From: an uncultured Bacteroidales bacterium
GTDB lineage: Bacteria; Bacteroidota; Bacteroidia; Bacteroidales; Coprobacteraceae
Direction: 5' to 3'
NCBI GenBank assembly: GCA_949297285.1
Contig: CASFRL010000107.1
Location: forward strand, 29,048 to 93,047
DNA length: 64,000 nt
This document shows positions 48,401-56,313 of this stretch, piece by piece (position 1 is the stretch's first letter; every line of letters starts with the position of its first letter). The translations under genes and the position numbers were made by a program. The notes below the pieces were generated by a model. It was given only the letters and a program-made list of their open reading frames with translations. It was not told the origin of the DNA and did not search any database.

Positions 48401-49947
48401 ATCCGGTCAGATATAGGGTGGTAGATAAAAATACAATTCTTATCGAGAATAAAGACACGTCTAAAATAACATTGACTATTTTGCCGGGTAAACGCCCAGA
48501 AGACTCATTCTGGTATAAGACTGCCGAATATACGACGCGGTTTGCCATGCTGGTAAGAAATATTAACGTCCATTACAAAAAGAGCAACTCGATGTATTTG
48601 CCGTCTTTCTTACCAAACATCGGGGATATATTCGGACAATCGACATCATCCAGCACACTGGCGCCGGGTCTGGACTTTGCATTTGGATTAACCGACGAAA
48701 GTTATATCGAAAAGGTCAAAGAACGCGGATGGCTTATTATAAACGATTCGTTAGTCAGTCCGGCAGTCATAAACCGAACAGAAGAGTTTAATATCGATGC
48801 TACGCTGGAACCTTTCAAAGGATTTAAAATCACTTTAAATGCAAACCGCACTGTCGGGAACAACAACCAGATACAGTTTATGTATGAAGGAATGCCTACC
48901 ATACGGGGAGGAAACTTCACAATGACACATATCGCCATAGCATCATCGCTGAAGAGTGCCAAAGCATCGAACGGATACTATTCCAAGGCATTCGAAACGT
49001 TCTTGCAAAATCGGGAAATCATTGCTCAACGATTAGAAGCCAAATACAGCCAAATGACATACCCATCGGCAGGATTTATCAGCGAAAAAGGATTGGTGGG
49101 TAAACGTTATAACGCAGAAAATGGAGGCGTAAACCTCAATTCTCCGGATGTTATGATACCGGCATTCATTGCAGCTTACAGTGGTAAAGATGTCAGAAAA
49201 GTAGGCCTAACGGCATTCCCTTCGATCAAGAGTTTATTGCCCAACTGGAAAATAACCTATGACGGGTTATCTAAAATCAATGCATTGAAGAAGCATTTCA
49301 AAAGCATTGTCCTGAGCCATTCATACCGATGCACCTACACCGTAGGATCATACTCGTCGTTCCTCAATTGGGCAGAAGCCGAAGAAAAAGATTTCGGATT
49401 TGTCAAGGACGAGTTGACCGGGAATCCGATCCCCTCTTCGCCTTACGATATATCGTCGGTAAGTATCAACGAAAGTTTTGCTCCGTTACTTGGCTTGGAC
49501 ATGACATTTCAAAACAGTATCACGGCCAAGATAGAATACCAAGATTCACGTACACTGAGTCTGAATTCTTCGGCCGGACAAATCGTTGAATATACAAGCC
49601 AAGGCATTACGATCGGGGCAGGTTATACAATCACCGATTTCAATGCTATCTGGAAAGGGAAAGGCGGACAACAAGGGACATTCAACAATGACCTTAAACT
49701 ACGGGCGAATTTCTCTTTCAAAAAAGATCAATCTCTGATACGCCGAATCGAACAAAACTTTACACAAGCGACTTCAGGGACCAAAGTGATGATGCTTAAC
49801 TTCTCGGCCGATTATGCTTTAAGCAAACTCATAACATTGCGGGCATTCTACGATCATCAGATCAATACGCCGTTGGTATCGTCAACCTCCTATCCTATTT
49901 CAGACAGCAGTTTCGGTATTTCGATCCGCCTCGATCTCGCCCGATAA
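42484..49947 (+). CDS. sprA: T9SS outer-membrane translocon SprA (Sov)
   Basis: 2487 residues, the giant size expected of SprA. Signal peptide at the N-terminus (about 1-26). The opening SprA-N region and long beta-strand-rich body with aromatic-ended strands fit the known 36-strand outer-membrane barrel of the type IX secretion system. Sequence matches include KFNLGPLEKVFGPGGVQIKT near 156-175, a second related segment at about 800-870, and the barrel end FGISIRLDLAR. It exports proteins with T9SS C-terminal domains, partnered by PorV and by Plug (encoded at 36563-37819). No frameshift or stop interrupts it. Confidence 0.95.
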   Translation: MNKRLYYLLYIFLCISGIGIYSAFAAYNRTFSSLDISEVASSSASAPEDTTKKSRFPVAKTSIETYEDLYQSSPADLKTPDNVRSVFEYDPETQCYVVRTKVGDMEVSTPFMLTPEEYQDYTFRKSIEAYYREKNKENANKGSDPFDILDMKFNLGPLEKVFGPGGVQIKTQGSAELTMSLKTNKIDNPALALSARKKTYFDFDEQIQANITATVGDKLNFNMNYNTEATFDFDSQKLNLNYEGKEDEIIKSIEAGNVSMTTGSSLIRGGSALFGIKTKMQFGKLTVTALVSQQESESKTVNSKGGAQTSEFSFSADQYDENRHYFLSHYFRDNYDNAMSKLPYIASGITINRIEVWVTNKRGDYDQARNIVGFMDLGEENRNNLANPDLWSTNSSYTTPANNANNLYEYIQTNYPDARSINQVTQVLEPLEAQGFNGGQEYVKVESARLLTSSEYTLNSQLGYISLNSQLNPDEVLAVAFEYTKNGQTYQVGEFSGNITDTDKSLYVKLLKGTTISTTVPAWRLMMKNVYSLNATQIQKEKFRLNIYYKSDTAGTQLTYMPIGDIKNETLLKVMNLDRLDNNQETNPDGFFDFVEGYTILASKGRVFFPVVEPFGSHLKKKIGNVPNVDQYVYQELYDTTLTAARQYADKNKFIIKGEYKATSGAEIQLNATHVPRGSVHVTAGGMTLTENVDYSVDYTMGTVTILNQSYIDSGTPISVSLEDQSLFNMQRKTMVGLDLNYAFSKDFNVGATIMHLGEKSLTEKVNIGDEVLNNTLWGLNTSYNTEFQWLTSLINKIPTVNATAPSRLSLTAEFAQLIPGKAKNNALSYIDDFESSQSGYDLRTPYSWTLASTPSMFAESKYSNDVNYGKNRALLSWYYIDRMFTQKNSSLTPSHIKNDLDQLSNHYVREIDVSEVFPNKELGYGESSVLQVLNLSYYPTERGPYNVDAEKINSDGSLKFPEQRWGGIMRKMDNTDFEAANIEYLQFWMMDPFLDPENPGDESQVGYLYFNFGEISEDILKDGMKSFENGLPTDGDESNITTTVWGKVSKRQSMTYAFDNSEGSRAKQDVGLDGLSNNEEFTFPTYADFLEKLKQNTTAEAQAKMLEDPFSPLNDPAGDNYHFYRGVDYDNMQLDILSRYKHYNGVEGNSSSPDDAEDRYYQSSKSVPDVEDINQDNTLNEYERYYEYGIKISPQNLQVGRNYITDKRTTTVRLRNGQESEVTWYQFKIPLKDDSDDETHIPRKQYGSIQDFKTIRFARMFMTGFSKETHLRFATLELVRGDWRSYSLRLQTGESPNTSLPAEGEMDVSVVNIEENAGQTPVNYVLPPGVTRIISPDQSQITQLNEQSLSLKIRDLPPKNARAVYKNTNLDMRNYKYLQMFTHAEKLIDDNTDLRNGETSIFIRFGSDYRNNYYEYEVPLALTPPGSYNTYNSQDQETVWPTQNMINFPLSLVTELKLKRNAAKRRGDEGASYQEVYSIYDPDQPRNKVSIIGNPSLSDITTIMIGVRNNAGTNKDIVVWVNELRLSGFNESGGWAAQANVNLAVSDIATVNFGGHIETCGFGGIDQSLNDRRLDDYYQYNIATMVDLGRFFPEKLKLKAPIFYSLSEERTLPKYNPLDQDILLSDALDAAGSSYERDSIKNASIDVSTVKSFSISGLKFDIQSKNPMPYDPANFTFSYSSNIQNKQDPTTSFENTLDRRGNFSYSYTPYIKPLQPFKSIKSKSKHLKVLKDMGINYLPNNISFYTNMSRYYYEQQLRELGEDGSSMQLPISISKNFLWDRQFSIQWNLLKSLNMSLSTMTNARIDEPSGVVNKKLFPDEYKAWKDTVMQSIWHLGTPWNYNQTFNATFDVPLSKIPMLNWMTLSAKYNSTYSWDRGVFIDEETTMGNNLNNQGQFGVDGRFNLETLYNKSDFLKKINRKFANTSRSSRTSAQKKKFERIISLRKDTTTTIKHNLDNKKVKVSAKTKEGTFYPVRYRVVDKNTILIENKDTSKITLTILPGKRPEDSFWYKTAEYTTRFAMLVRNINVHYKKSNSMYLPSFLPNIGDIFGQSTSSSTLAPGLDFAFGLTDESYIEKVKERGWLIINDSLVSPAVINRTEEFNIDATLEPFKGFKITLNANRTVGNNNQIQFMYEGMPTIRGGNFTMTHIAIASSLKSAKASNGYYSKAFETFLQNREIIAQRLEAKYSQMTYPSAGFISEKGLVGKRYNAENGGVNLNSPDVMIPAFIAAYSGKDVRKVGLTAFPSIKSLLPNWKITYDGLSKINALKKHFKSIVLSHSYRCTYTVGSYSSFLNWAEAEEKDFGFVKDELTGNPIPSSPYDISSVSINESFAPLLGLDMTFQNSITAKIEYQDSRTLSLNSSAGQIVEYTSQGITIGAGYTITDFNAIWKGKGGQQGTFNNDLKLRANFSFKKDQSLIRRIEQNFTQATSGTKVMMLNFSADYALSKLITLRAFYDHQINTPLVSSTSYPISDSSFGISIRLDLAR

Positions 49948-50027
49948 TTTACTCGGAGTTTTTCAAGACAATCAAAAGGAAAACAAAATTTTTCTCACTA
50001 TATTCGCAAAGAAAAACGGGAACATAT

Positions 50028-50924
50028 ATGGAGCAAATAAATTTTGCAGCTATCGATATAGGTTCGAACGCAGTGCGTCTGCTTATAAAAGGAATATACA
50101 AAGGAGAAACGGCGAAAGAATTAAAAAAGACATTTATCGTCAGAGTACCTTTACGGTTAGGCCAGGACACCTTCACATTAGGCAGAATATCGAACGACAA
50201 AACCGAACGATTGTTACGGCTCATTACTGCTTTCAAACAAATGATGCAAGTATACAGGGTCGTCAGTTACAGGGCTTGTGCCACTTCGGCTATGCGGGAA
50301 GCCTTGAACGGAAAAGAAATAACCCATTACATTTCAAAACAAACCGGAATAAATATCGATATCATAAACGGAAAAGAAGAAGCACGAATCGTATATGACA
50401 GTCATATTGTCGATTTGCTGAATCGGCCGGGAGATTATTTATATGTCGATGTCGGCGGGGGTAGTACAGAAACAAGTTTAATTCACGACTGCAAACTCAA
50501 AGATTCCCGTTCATACGATATAGGGACTGTTCGGATTCTCAACAATAAAGTAAAAAAAGAAGAGATACTTAGATTGTACTCCGACTTAAAATTATTAGCG
50601 GCAGAATATCCGGATGTTTCTATCATCGGTTCGGGGGGAAACATCAACAAAATATATAAACTGTCCGGGACAAAAAAAGGAGATCCTCTATCTATCAAAG
50701 ATTTATATCAGGTATTAAAAATGCTTCAGGCATTACCGGTAAAAGAACGCATGAAACAATACGATCTGAGAGCCGACAGAGCCGATGTTATCGTTCCGGC
50801 AGCAGAATTATTCTTGCAAATAACACGACATCTCAACTGCCAATGTATATGGGTCCCGACAATCGGTATTGCCGACGGAATTATCTATACGCTTTGCTCA
50901 AACTATTTAAACACACATAATTGA
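50028..50924 (+). CDS. Ppx/GppA family exopolyphosphatase/pppGpp phosphatase
   Basis: 298 residues. ASKHA-fold phosphatase, with phosphate-1 motif FAAIDIGSNAVRLLI near residues 5-19 and phosphate-2 motif YVDVGGGSTETSLI near 140-153; the catalytic-type Glu is in GKEEARIVY near 115-123. It removes terminal phosphate from polyphosphate or pppGpp. The short length lacks the HD-like C-terminal domain of E. coli Ppx, as is usual in Bacteroidetes. It is 1 nt upstream of the SGNH hydrolase. Confidence 0.9.
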   Translation: MEQINFAAIDIGSNAVRLLIKGIYKGETAKELKKTFIVRVPLRLGQDTFTLGRISNDKTERLLRLITAFKQMMQVYRVVSYRACATSAMREALNGKEITHYISKQTGINIDIINGKEEARIVYDSHIVDLLNRPGDYLYVDVGGGSTETSLIHDCKLKDSRSYDIGTVRILNNKVKKEEILRLYSDLKLLAAEYPDVSIIGSGGNINKIYKLSGTKKGDPLSIKDLYQVLKMLQALPVKERMKQYDLRADRADVIVPAAELFLQITRHLNCQCIWVPTIGIADGIIYTLCSNYLNTHN

Positions 50925-50925
50925 T

Positions 50926-51633
50926 ATGAAAATGAAAAACTTAATTTTAATCCTGTGCGGGACATTTTTATTTTCGTTCCCTTTCACGACAACCGTTAAA
51001 TCTCAGGATTTATACGAAAAGGCAAACATCAAAAAATATGAAAAGGCAAATCAGGAACTTCCGGCTGCGACCAAAAAAGAAAAACGCGTCGTGTTTATGG
51101 GCAATTCGATAACCGAAGGCTGGGTAAACGCTCACCCCGATTTCTTTACAGAAAATAATTATATCGGTCGAGGCATCAGCGGACAAACAAGCCCCCAAAT
51201 GCTTATGCGTTTTTATGAGGATGTCGTTTCCTTAAATCCGAAAGCTGTTGTCATCAATGCCGGTACAAATGACGTGGCAGAAAACACCGGTAGTTACCAC
51301 CCGGAATTTACACTCAACAACATTAAGGCTATGGCTGCTATTGCCGAAGCAAACGGAATAAAAGTAATACTTACTTCTGTTTTGCCTGCGTTACAGATGC
51401 AATGGAGACTCGACATAAAGGATGTTCCCGCTAAAATCATGGCACTGAACAAAGAAATAGAAGCGTATGCCAAAGCAAAAAAATACGGATATGTCGACTA
51501 TTTCTCGGCTATGAAAGATGAGAAAAACGGACTTCCCGAGAATCTGAGTAAAGATGGTGTACACCCGACCGGCGAAGGATATAAAATCATGGAAAAATTG
51601 GTAAAAGAAGAGATAAACAAAACTCTAAAATAA
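50926..51633 (+). CDS. Exported SGNH/GDSL hydrolase (acetylesterase-like)
   Basis: 235 residues with a signal peptide (about 1-26, ending VKSQ). SGNH blocks are complete: block I VFMGNSITEGW with the nucleophile Ser near 45, block II Gly in GRGISGQTSPQ, block III Asn in NAGTNDVAEN near 109, and block V DGVHPTGEGY with catalytic Asp and His near 207-210. It probably deacylates sugars or lipids in the periplasm. The start follows the Ppx/GppA stop by 1 nt; a terminator follows. Confidence 0.9.
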   Translation: MKMKNLILILCGTFLFSFPFTTTVKSQDLYEKANIKKYEKANQELPAATKKEKRVVFMGNSITEGWVNAHPDFFTENNYIGRGISGQTSPQMLMRFYEDVVSLNPKAVVINAGTNDVAENTGSYHPEFTLNNIKAMAAIAEANGIKVILTSVLPALQMQWRLDIKDVPAKIMALNKEIEAYAKAKKYGYVDYFSAMKDEKNGLPENLSKDGVHPTGEGYKIMEKLVKEEINKTLK

Positions 51634-51643
51634 ACATATTCAT

Positions 51644-51676
51644 AAAAAAAGCGGGAAAACATTTCCCGCTTTTTTT
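51644..51676. terminator. Bidirectional terminator
   Basis: Perfect 15-bp stem with A7 GCGGGAAA on the left and its complement on the right, 3-nt loop ACA. It lies between the SGNH hydrolase and the convergent GlmU-like gene. Confidence 0.9.
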
Positions 51677-51691
51677 ATGGCCAAATTTCTG

Positions 51692-52885
51692 TTATCTTAA
51701 ACTTTCGGTCTGGGTATATATCGACTCCAGAATATCTTTATCTACATCGGTAAGCGTCTTACCTCGCCGTGCCATCATCCGCTCGGCAATCGAATAGAAT
51801 TTAGGCAACTGAACCTCAGAAAAACCGGCTGCCCCTCCATCACTGAAAGAAGCTACAAAATTACGAGGGAAACCCGATCCGTGAATATTCGTACCTACTC
51901 CGACAACCGTTGCCGTATTAAACATACTATTGATTCCCGCTTTTGAATGGTCACCCATCATCAAGCCGCAAAACTGTAAGCCCGTACGCAAAAAGCGACC
52001 TGTCGGATAATTCCACAATTTTATCTCACTATAATCGTTTTTCAGATTCGAAGCATTCGTCCCGGCTCCCAGGTTGCACCATTCTCCGATAACGGAATTT
52101 CCGAGAAATCCATCATGCCCTTTATTCGAATAAGCCAACATCACCACATTATTCAACTCTCCGCCGACCTTACAATACGGGCCCAATGTTGTTGCTCCGT
52201 AAATTTTCGCACCCATATTCACAACGACATGCTCACAAGCCGCAAAAGGTGCCCGTATGCAAACCCCCTCCATAATTTCAGCGTCTTTTCCGATATAAAC
52301 CGGACCTTTTGTTACATTCAATATCGAGCATTCTACTACCGCTCCCGGTTCGATAAAGATTTTCGAAGTTCCATCTGCAAAATAAGGATCTCCGACAATA
52401 CGGTTCGATGCAGATAACGGTTCGGACTTACGCCCGGCAACAATATGACGAAAATCTGTTTCCAAAGCCTCTCCGTTCTTTAGGAATATGTCATATAAAC
52501 GATGTATCATAAACGGTTCATCGTCCAAAAGATGCTTTACTCCAAAATCTTTCCCGCGAAAAGCCTCCAACGATCCGTAAAAGGCAATCAATTCGTCTCC
52601 GTAAAATAAAGATTCGTTCTCCGAAAGAGAAGATATCGCTGCGATAAGATTATCATCAGGGCACACATTCCCGGCAATATAAAAACTGTTCGGTGCTGAA
52701 ATCATCGGATACTTTACAGACAAATAATCTTCTGTATCGTAAGAGTAAACTCCGGGGAAACGTGATTCCCACTTTTCGCGTATTGTAAAAATCCCGATAC
52801 GAATATCCGAAACGGGTCTTGTAAAAGTTATCGGCAAAAACTCTTGATGAGTTTCTACCGTATCAAAAAGAATTATGTTTTGCAT
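51692..52885 (-). CDS. GlmU-like sugar-nucleotidyltransferase/acyltransferase family protein
   Basis: 397 residues. N-terminal half resembles the Bacteroidetes putative sugar-phosphate nucleotidyltransferase family (FDTVETHQEFLPITFTRPVSDIRIG), but it lacks the usual G-x-G-T-R-M pyrophosphorylase loop. C-terminal half is a left-handed beta-helix (GPVYIGKDAEIMEGVCIRAP, then LGPYCKVGGELNNVV). Family members are annotated as GlmU-like, but the true reaction is unproven. It is 11 nt after the FHA protein and likely cotranscribed. Confidence 0.82.
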   Translation of the reverse strand: MQNIILFDTVETHQEFLPITFTRPVSDIRIGIFTIREKWESRFPGVYSYDTEDYLSVKYPMISAPNSFYIAGNVCPDDNLIAAISSLSENESLFYGDELIAFYGSLEAFRGKDFGVKHLLDDEPFMIHRLYDIFLKNGEALETDFRHIVAGRKSEPLSASNRIVGDPYFADGTSKIFIEPGAVVECSILNVTKGPVYIGKDAEIMEGVCIRAPFAACEHVVVNMGAKIYGATTLGPYCKVGGELNNVVMLAYSNKGHDGFLGNSVIGEWCNLGAGTNASNLKNDYSEIKLWNYPTGRFLRTGLQFCGLMMGDHSKAGINSMFNTATVVGVGTNIHGSGFPRNFVASFSDGGAAGFSEVQLPKFYSIAERMMARRGKTLTDVDKDILESIYTQTESLR

Positions 52886-52896
52886 ATATGCTATTT

Positions 52897-53403
52897 TTAG
52901 TCTTCGTCTTCCGGCTCTCCGGCAAAATGCACAATAAAGGTTGTAGAACCCACGGTTATAATCGCACCATTTTCCAATATTATCCGGTCTTTCTTTCCCA
53001 GACGTTCATGCCGGAGAAAAGTGCCCGATATACTCGGAAAATCACGCAATGTATACACAAGCCTACCCGACTTGTTCTTTTTCACATTAATAATGCAATG
53101 CTGACGGGCTACCGAAACATCGGTAGTCTCTATCGGGACCTGAATATCTGTCCCCTTAGAACGGCGGCCGATGATGTTATCACCTAAGAAAAGAGGCAGC
53201 TCTTGACGGTATCCATAGGCGTTTTCCAATACGACAATAAAACCGCAATCTTGCACTTCCGGCTGGCTCATCAAGTCAGCGACCGACACATTGAATTGTT
53301 TCCCGCAATAAGGACAAACAAAAAAAAGAGAGATATTATTTTCATAATGATTTTCATCAAACATAATATCATTATCGCATCTGGGACACAAGACTTTTTT
53401 CAT
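52897..53403 (-). CDS. FHA domain protein with N-terminal zinc ribbon
   Basis: 168 residues. Two CxxC pairs at the start (VLCPRCDN near 4-9 and FVCPYCGKQFN near 29-39) form a zinc ribbon. A forkhead-associated domain follows (NIIGRRSKGTDIQVPIETTDVSVARQH, about 79-105), the fold that binds phosphothreonine; the RxxxxxxxxI and S-x-x-H elements are present. It may link to Ser/Thr kinase signalling. Promoter on this strand at 53425-53455. It is upstream of the GlmU-like gene in the same unit. Confidence 0.83.
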   Translation of the reverse strand: MKKVLCPRCDNDIMFDENHYENNISLFFVCPYCGKQFNVSVADLMSQPEVQDCGFIVVLENAYGYRQELPLFLGDNIIGRRSKGTDIQVPIETTDVSVARQHCIINVKKNKSGRLVYTLRDFPSISGTFLRHERLGKKDRIILENGAIITVGSTTFIVHFAGEPEDED

Positions 53404-53424
53404 TTCTTATTGCTTTTATCATGA

Positions 53425-53455
53425 CAAAGGTAAATGTTATCTTTTAGAGTTACAA
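53425..53455 (-). promoter_or_regulatory. Promoter of the FHA/GlmU-like operon
   Basis: On the minus strand TTG (53455-53453), 20 nt, then TACCTTTG (53432-53425), about 22 nt before the ATG. Confidence 0.6.
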
Positions 53456-53630
53456 GGTATCAAATACTTAAAATCGACAAATAATAAAGGGATAAAAACG
53501 AAACTGAAAATAAAACAAAGAATTAATCTGTTTTTAAGAATCTCTTTAATCCGGTATTATTAAAAAATTAAGAGAGTCCTTTTTTCTTTGCAAAAAATGG
53601 CTTATTCATAACAGAACTTTATAAAAAACT

Positions 53631-56066
53631 ATGCTAAAAAAATGTATGCTAATCACCGGAAGTATTTTTCTGGTAGGACAAATAGCATTTTCCAAAGGAA
53701 ATAAGGGAGATATTTATCACGATAATTGGATCGATTTCAACAAAAATGGGAAAATGGATATATTCGAAGATCCTGAACAACCTGTTGAAAAACGAGTACA
53801 AGATTTATTATCTCAAATGAATTTAGATGAGAAAACCTGTCAGTTGGCAACTTTATATGGATATAAACGGGTAATGAGCGACTCATTACCGACTCCGGAA
53901 TGGAAACATAAAATCTGGAAAGACGGTATTGCCAACATTGATGAACAATTGAATGGGGTCGGTGACGGTGCAAAAATAGCGCCAGAACTGATTTATCCTT
54001 TCAGCAAACACGCTGAAGCGATCAATAAAACCCAGAAATGGTTTATCGAAGAAACCCGGCTGGGGATTCCGGTAGATTTTTCTAACGAAACAATACACGG
54101 ACTCAACCATACAAAAGCGACGCCCCTCCCCGCACCGATCGGCATCGGAAGCACATGGAACCCCTCTTTGGTTTATAAAGCCGGAGCCATTGCAGGAAAA
54201 GAAGCCAAAGCTCTCGGATATACCAATATATATGCACCGATATTAGACCTTGCCAGAGATCCTCGTTGGGGACGTGTCCTTGAATGTTATGGAGAAGATC
54301 CCTTTTTAGTAGCTACACTTGGTACTCAGATGGTTAAAGGCATTCAAGACCAAGGAGTAGCGGCAACGCTAAAACACTTTGCGGTATATAGTGTTCCTAA
54401 AGGAGGAAGGGACGGTAGTGTGCGCACCGATCCTCATGTAGCCCCTCGGGAAATGCATCAAATGCATCTTTATCCCTTTAAAAAAGTAATTCAAAACGCC
54501 CACCCGATGGGTATCATGAGCAGTTATAACGACTGGGACGGTGTTCCTGTGACTGCGAGCTATTACTTCTTGACACAGTTGCTCCGACAAGAATTTGGAT
54601 TTGACGGATATGTTGTCAGCGACAGTGATGCTGTAGAATATGTATATAACAAACACCATGTTGCCGAGACTTACGAAGATGCGGTAAGAATGGTTCTTGA
54701 AGCCGGGCTTAATGTAAGAACGACCTTTGCGGCACCGGACATTTTCATTTTACCTGTCCGAAAATTAGTAAAAGAAGGCCGTCTATCAATGAAAGTGATA
54801 GATGAACGGGTTGCTGATGTTTTACGGGTAAAATTCCGCCTTGGCCTTTTCGATCAACCATTTGTCATCGATCCCAAAGCTGCTGATAAAATTGTCGGGG
54901 CAGACAAACACAAAGATTTTGTGCTTGATATACAACGTCAATCGTTGGTACTTCTAAAAAACGAAAATAATTTATTGCCTCTTGATAAAAATAAATTATC
55001 CCGAATATTAATCACCGGACCTCTTGCCAAAGAGGAGAATTACATGGTTAGCCGTTATGGCCCTCAAGAATTGGAAAATGTAACGGTATATGAGGGTATT
55101 AAAAATTATCTTGGGAACAAAGTTCTTGTCGATTATGCTTTAGGTTGCAAGGTAAAGGATGCTAAATGGCCCGAAAGTGAAATAATACACTCCCCATTGA
55201 CAACAGAAGAAGAACAAGAAATACAAAATGCCGTAGAGAAAGCTAAGCAAAGTGATATTGTTATTGCCGTACTCGGTGAAGACGAAGAAAGCACCGGTGA
55301 AAGCAAATCACGTTCGGGACTTGATCTTCCTGGCCGTCAGCAGCAACTTCTTGAGGCATTGTATGCCACAGGGAAACCGGTCGTTCTTGTTCTTATAAAC
55401 GGACAGCCGCTTACGATCAACTGGGCAGACCGTTATATTCCGGCAATTCTGGAAGCATGGTTTCCCGGACAAATGGGAGGAACAGCCATTGCCGAAACTC
55501 TTTTCGGAGATTACAATCCGGGAGGAAAACTTCCAGTCACATTTCCTAAAACATTGGGACAGATCGAGTTGAATTTCCCGTTCAAACCGGCATCTCAAGC
55601 TAAACAGCCCGAAGCCGGGCCGAACGGATATGGGAAAACACGCGTTAACGGAGCTTTATATCCTTTCGGATTCGGACTTAGTTACACAACATTCGAATAT
55701 TCCAATCTGAAAGTTTCTCCGGAAAAACAAGGTCCCGAGGGCAATATTCAGGTATCGTTCGATGTCACGAACACGGGGAAAAGAGCCGGTGACGAAATTG
55801 TGCAACTATACGTAAAAGACAAGGTAAGCAGTGTCATTTCCTATGAATCGCTCCTACGGGGATTCGAACGTGTTTCTCTGCAACCGGGAGAAACGAAAAA
55901 TGTGCAATTTACCCTGCATCCGGAAGATCTCGAAATACTGGATATTAACATGAAGTGGAATGTAGAACCGGGAGAATTTGAGGTACGTGTGGGAGCTTCA
56001 TCTGAAGATATAAAACTGAGAAAAAATTTCCGCATTGTTGCAGAAGGAGTACAAAGCAATAATTGA
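53631..56066 (+). CDS. Glycoside hydrolase family 3 (beta-glucosidase/beta-xylosidase type)
   Basis: 811 residues with a signal peptide (about 1-22). GH3 N-terminal domain with DLARDPRWGRVLECYGEDP near 199-217, nucleophile Asp in GYVVSDSDAVEY near 327-338, GH3 C-terminal domain with the acid/base region GEDEESTGESKSRSG near 548-562, and a fibronectin III-like tail (VQLYVKDKVSSVISYESLLRGF). Just after the signal, DFNKNGKMDIFED resembles an EF-hand/dockerin calcium loop, as often seen in Bacteroides GH3. It releases sugars from beta-glycosides. No SusC/SusD pair is nearby, so it is not in a typical PUL. Confidence 0.93.
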   Translation: MLKKCMLITGSIFLVGQIAFSKGNKGDIYHDNWIDFNKNGKMDIFEDPEQPVEKRVQDLLSQMNLDEKTCQLATLYGYKRVMSDSLPTPEWKHKIWKDGIANIDEQLNGVGDGAKIAPELIYPFSKHAEAINKTQKWFIEETRLGIPVDFSNETIHGLNHTKATPLPAPIGIGSTWNPSLVYKAGAIAGKEAKALGYTNIYAPILDLARDPRWGRVLECYGEDPFLVATLGTQMVKGIQDQGVAATLKHFAVYSVPKGGRDGSVRTDPHVAPREMHQMHLYPFKKVIQNAHPMGIMSSYNDWDGVPVTASYYFLTQLLRQEFGFDGYVVSDSDAVEYVYNKHHVAETYEDAVRMVLEAGLNVRTTFAAPDIFILPVRKLVKEGRLSMKVIDERVADVLRVKFRLGLFDQPFVIDPKAADKIVGADKHKDFVLDIQRQSLVLLKNENNLLPLDKNKLSRILITGPLAKEENYMVSRYGPQELENVTVYEGIKNYLGNKVLVDYALGCKVKDAKWPESEIIHSPLTTEEEQEIQNAVEKAKQSDIVIAVLGEDEESTGESKSRSGLDLPGRQQQLLEALYATGKPVVLVLINGQPLTINWADRYIPAILEAWFPGQMGGTAIAETLFGDYNPGGKLPVTFPKTLGQIELNFPFKPASQAKQPEAGPNGYGKTRVNGALYPFGFGLSYTTFEYSNLKVSPEKQGPEGNIQVSFDVTNTGKRAGDEIVQLYVKDKVSSVISYESLLRGFERVSLQPGETKNVQFTLHPEDLEILDINMKWNVEPGEFEVRVGASSEDIKLRKNFRIVAEGVQSNN

Positions 56067-56118
56067 TTTTCAAAATCTGAACAAAAAAAGTACCATAAAC
56101 TAATCGTTAAATACGATT

Positions 56119-56173
56119 TCACCAATATAGAAAGGGCGCTTACATGATGTAAGCGCCCTTTCTATATTGGTGA
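56119..56173. repeat. 27-bp perfect inverted repeat spanning the tRNA-Lys 3' end
   Basis: Left arm 56119-56145 and right arm 56147-56173 are exact complements around one base. The right arm contains, on the minus strand, the last acceptor-stem bases, the discriminator A and the CCA of tRNA-Lys. The core GGGCGCTTACAT/ATGTAAGCGCCC is terminator-like for both the GH3 gene and the tRNA, but no long T run follows either way. Confidence 0.8.
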
Positions 56174-56243
56174 CCCCGGAGAGGCTCGAACTCTCGACCC
56201 AATGATTAAGAGTCATTTGCTCTACCAACTGAGCTACGGAGTC
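56168..56243 (-). tRNA. tRNA-Lys(CTT)
   Basis: Minus strand. Acceptor GACTCCG/CGGGGTC (one U-G), D-arm with GTAGCTCAGTTGGTAGAGC, anticodon stem AATGA/TCATT with loop CTCTTAA (anticodon CTT, reads AAG), T-arm GAGAG/CTCTC with TTCGAGC. Discriminator A and CCA are encoded, unlike tRNA-Arg in this window. Confidence 0.95.
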
Positions 56244-56265
56244 AAATTCTTGTTGGTTGCGGTTG

Positions 56266-56296
56266 CAAAAGTAATGTTTTTCGAAAAACCCGCAAA
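56266..56296 (-). promoter_or_regulatory. Promoter of tRNA-Lys
   Basis: On the minus strand TTTG (56296-56293), exactly 19 nt, then TACTTTTG (56273-56266), 22 nt before the tRNA 5' end. The same boxes and spacing precede tRNA-Arg. Confidence 0.75.
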
Positions 56297-56313
56297 ACGT
56301 TTTCAATAAAATT

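Noticed and set aside
53631..56066. GH3 gene as part of a polysaccharide utilisation locus
   Set aside because: No SusC/SusD pair, sensor or other glycosidase lies next to it.
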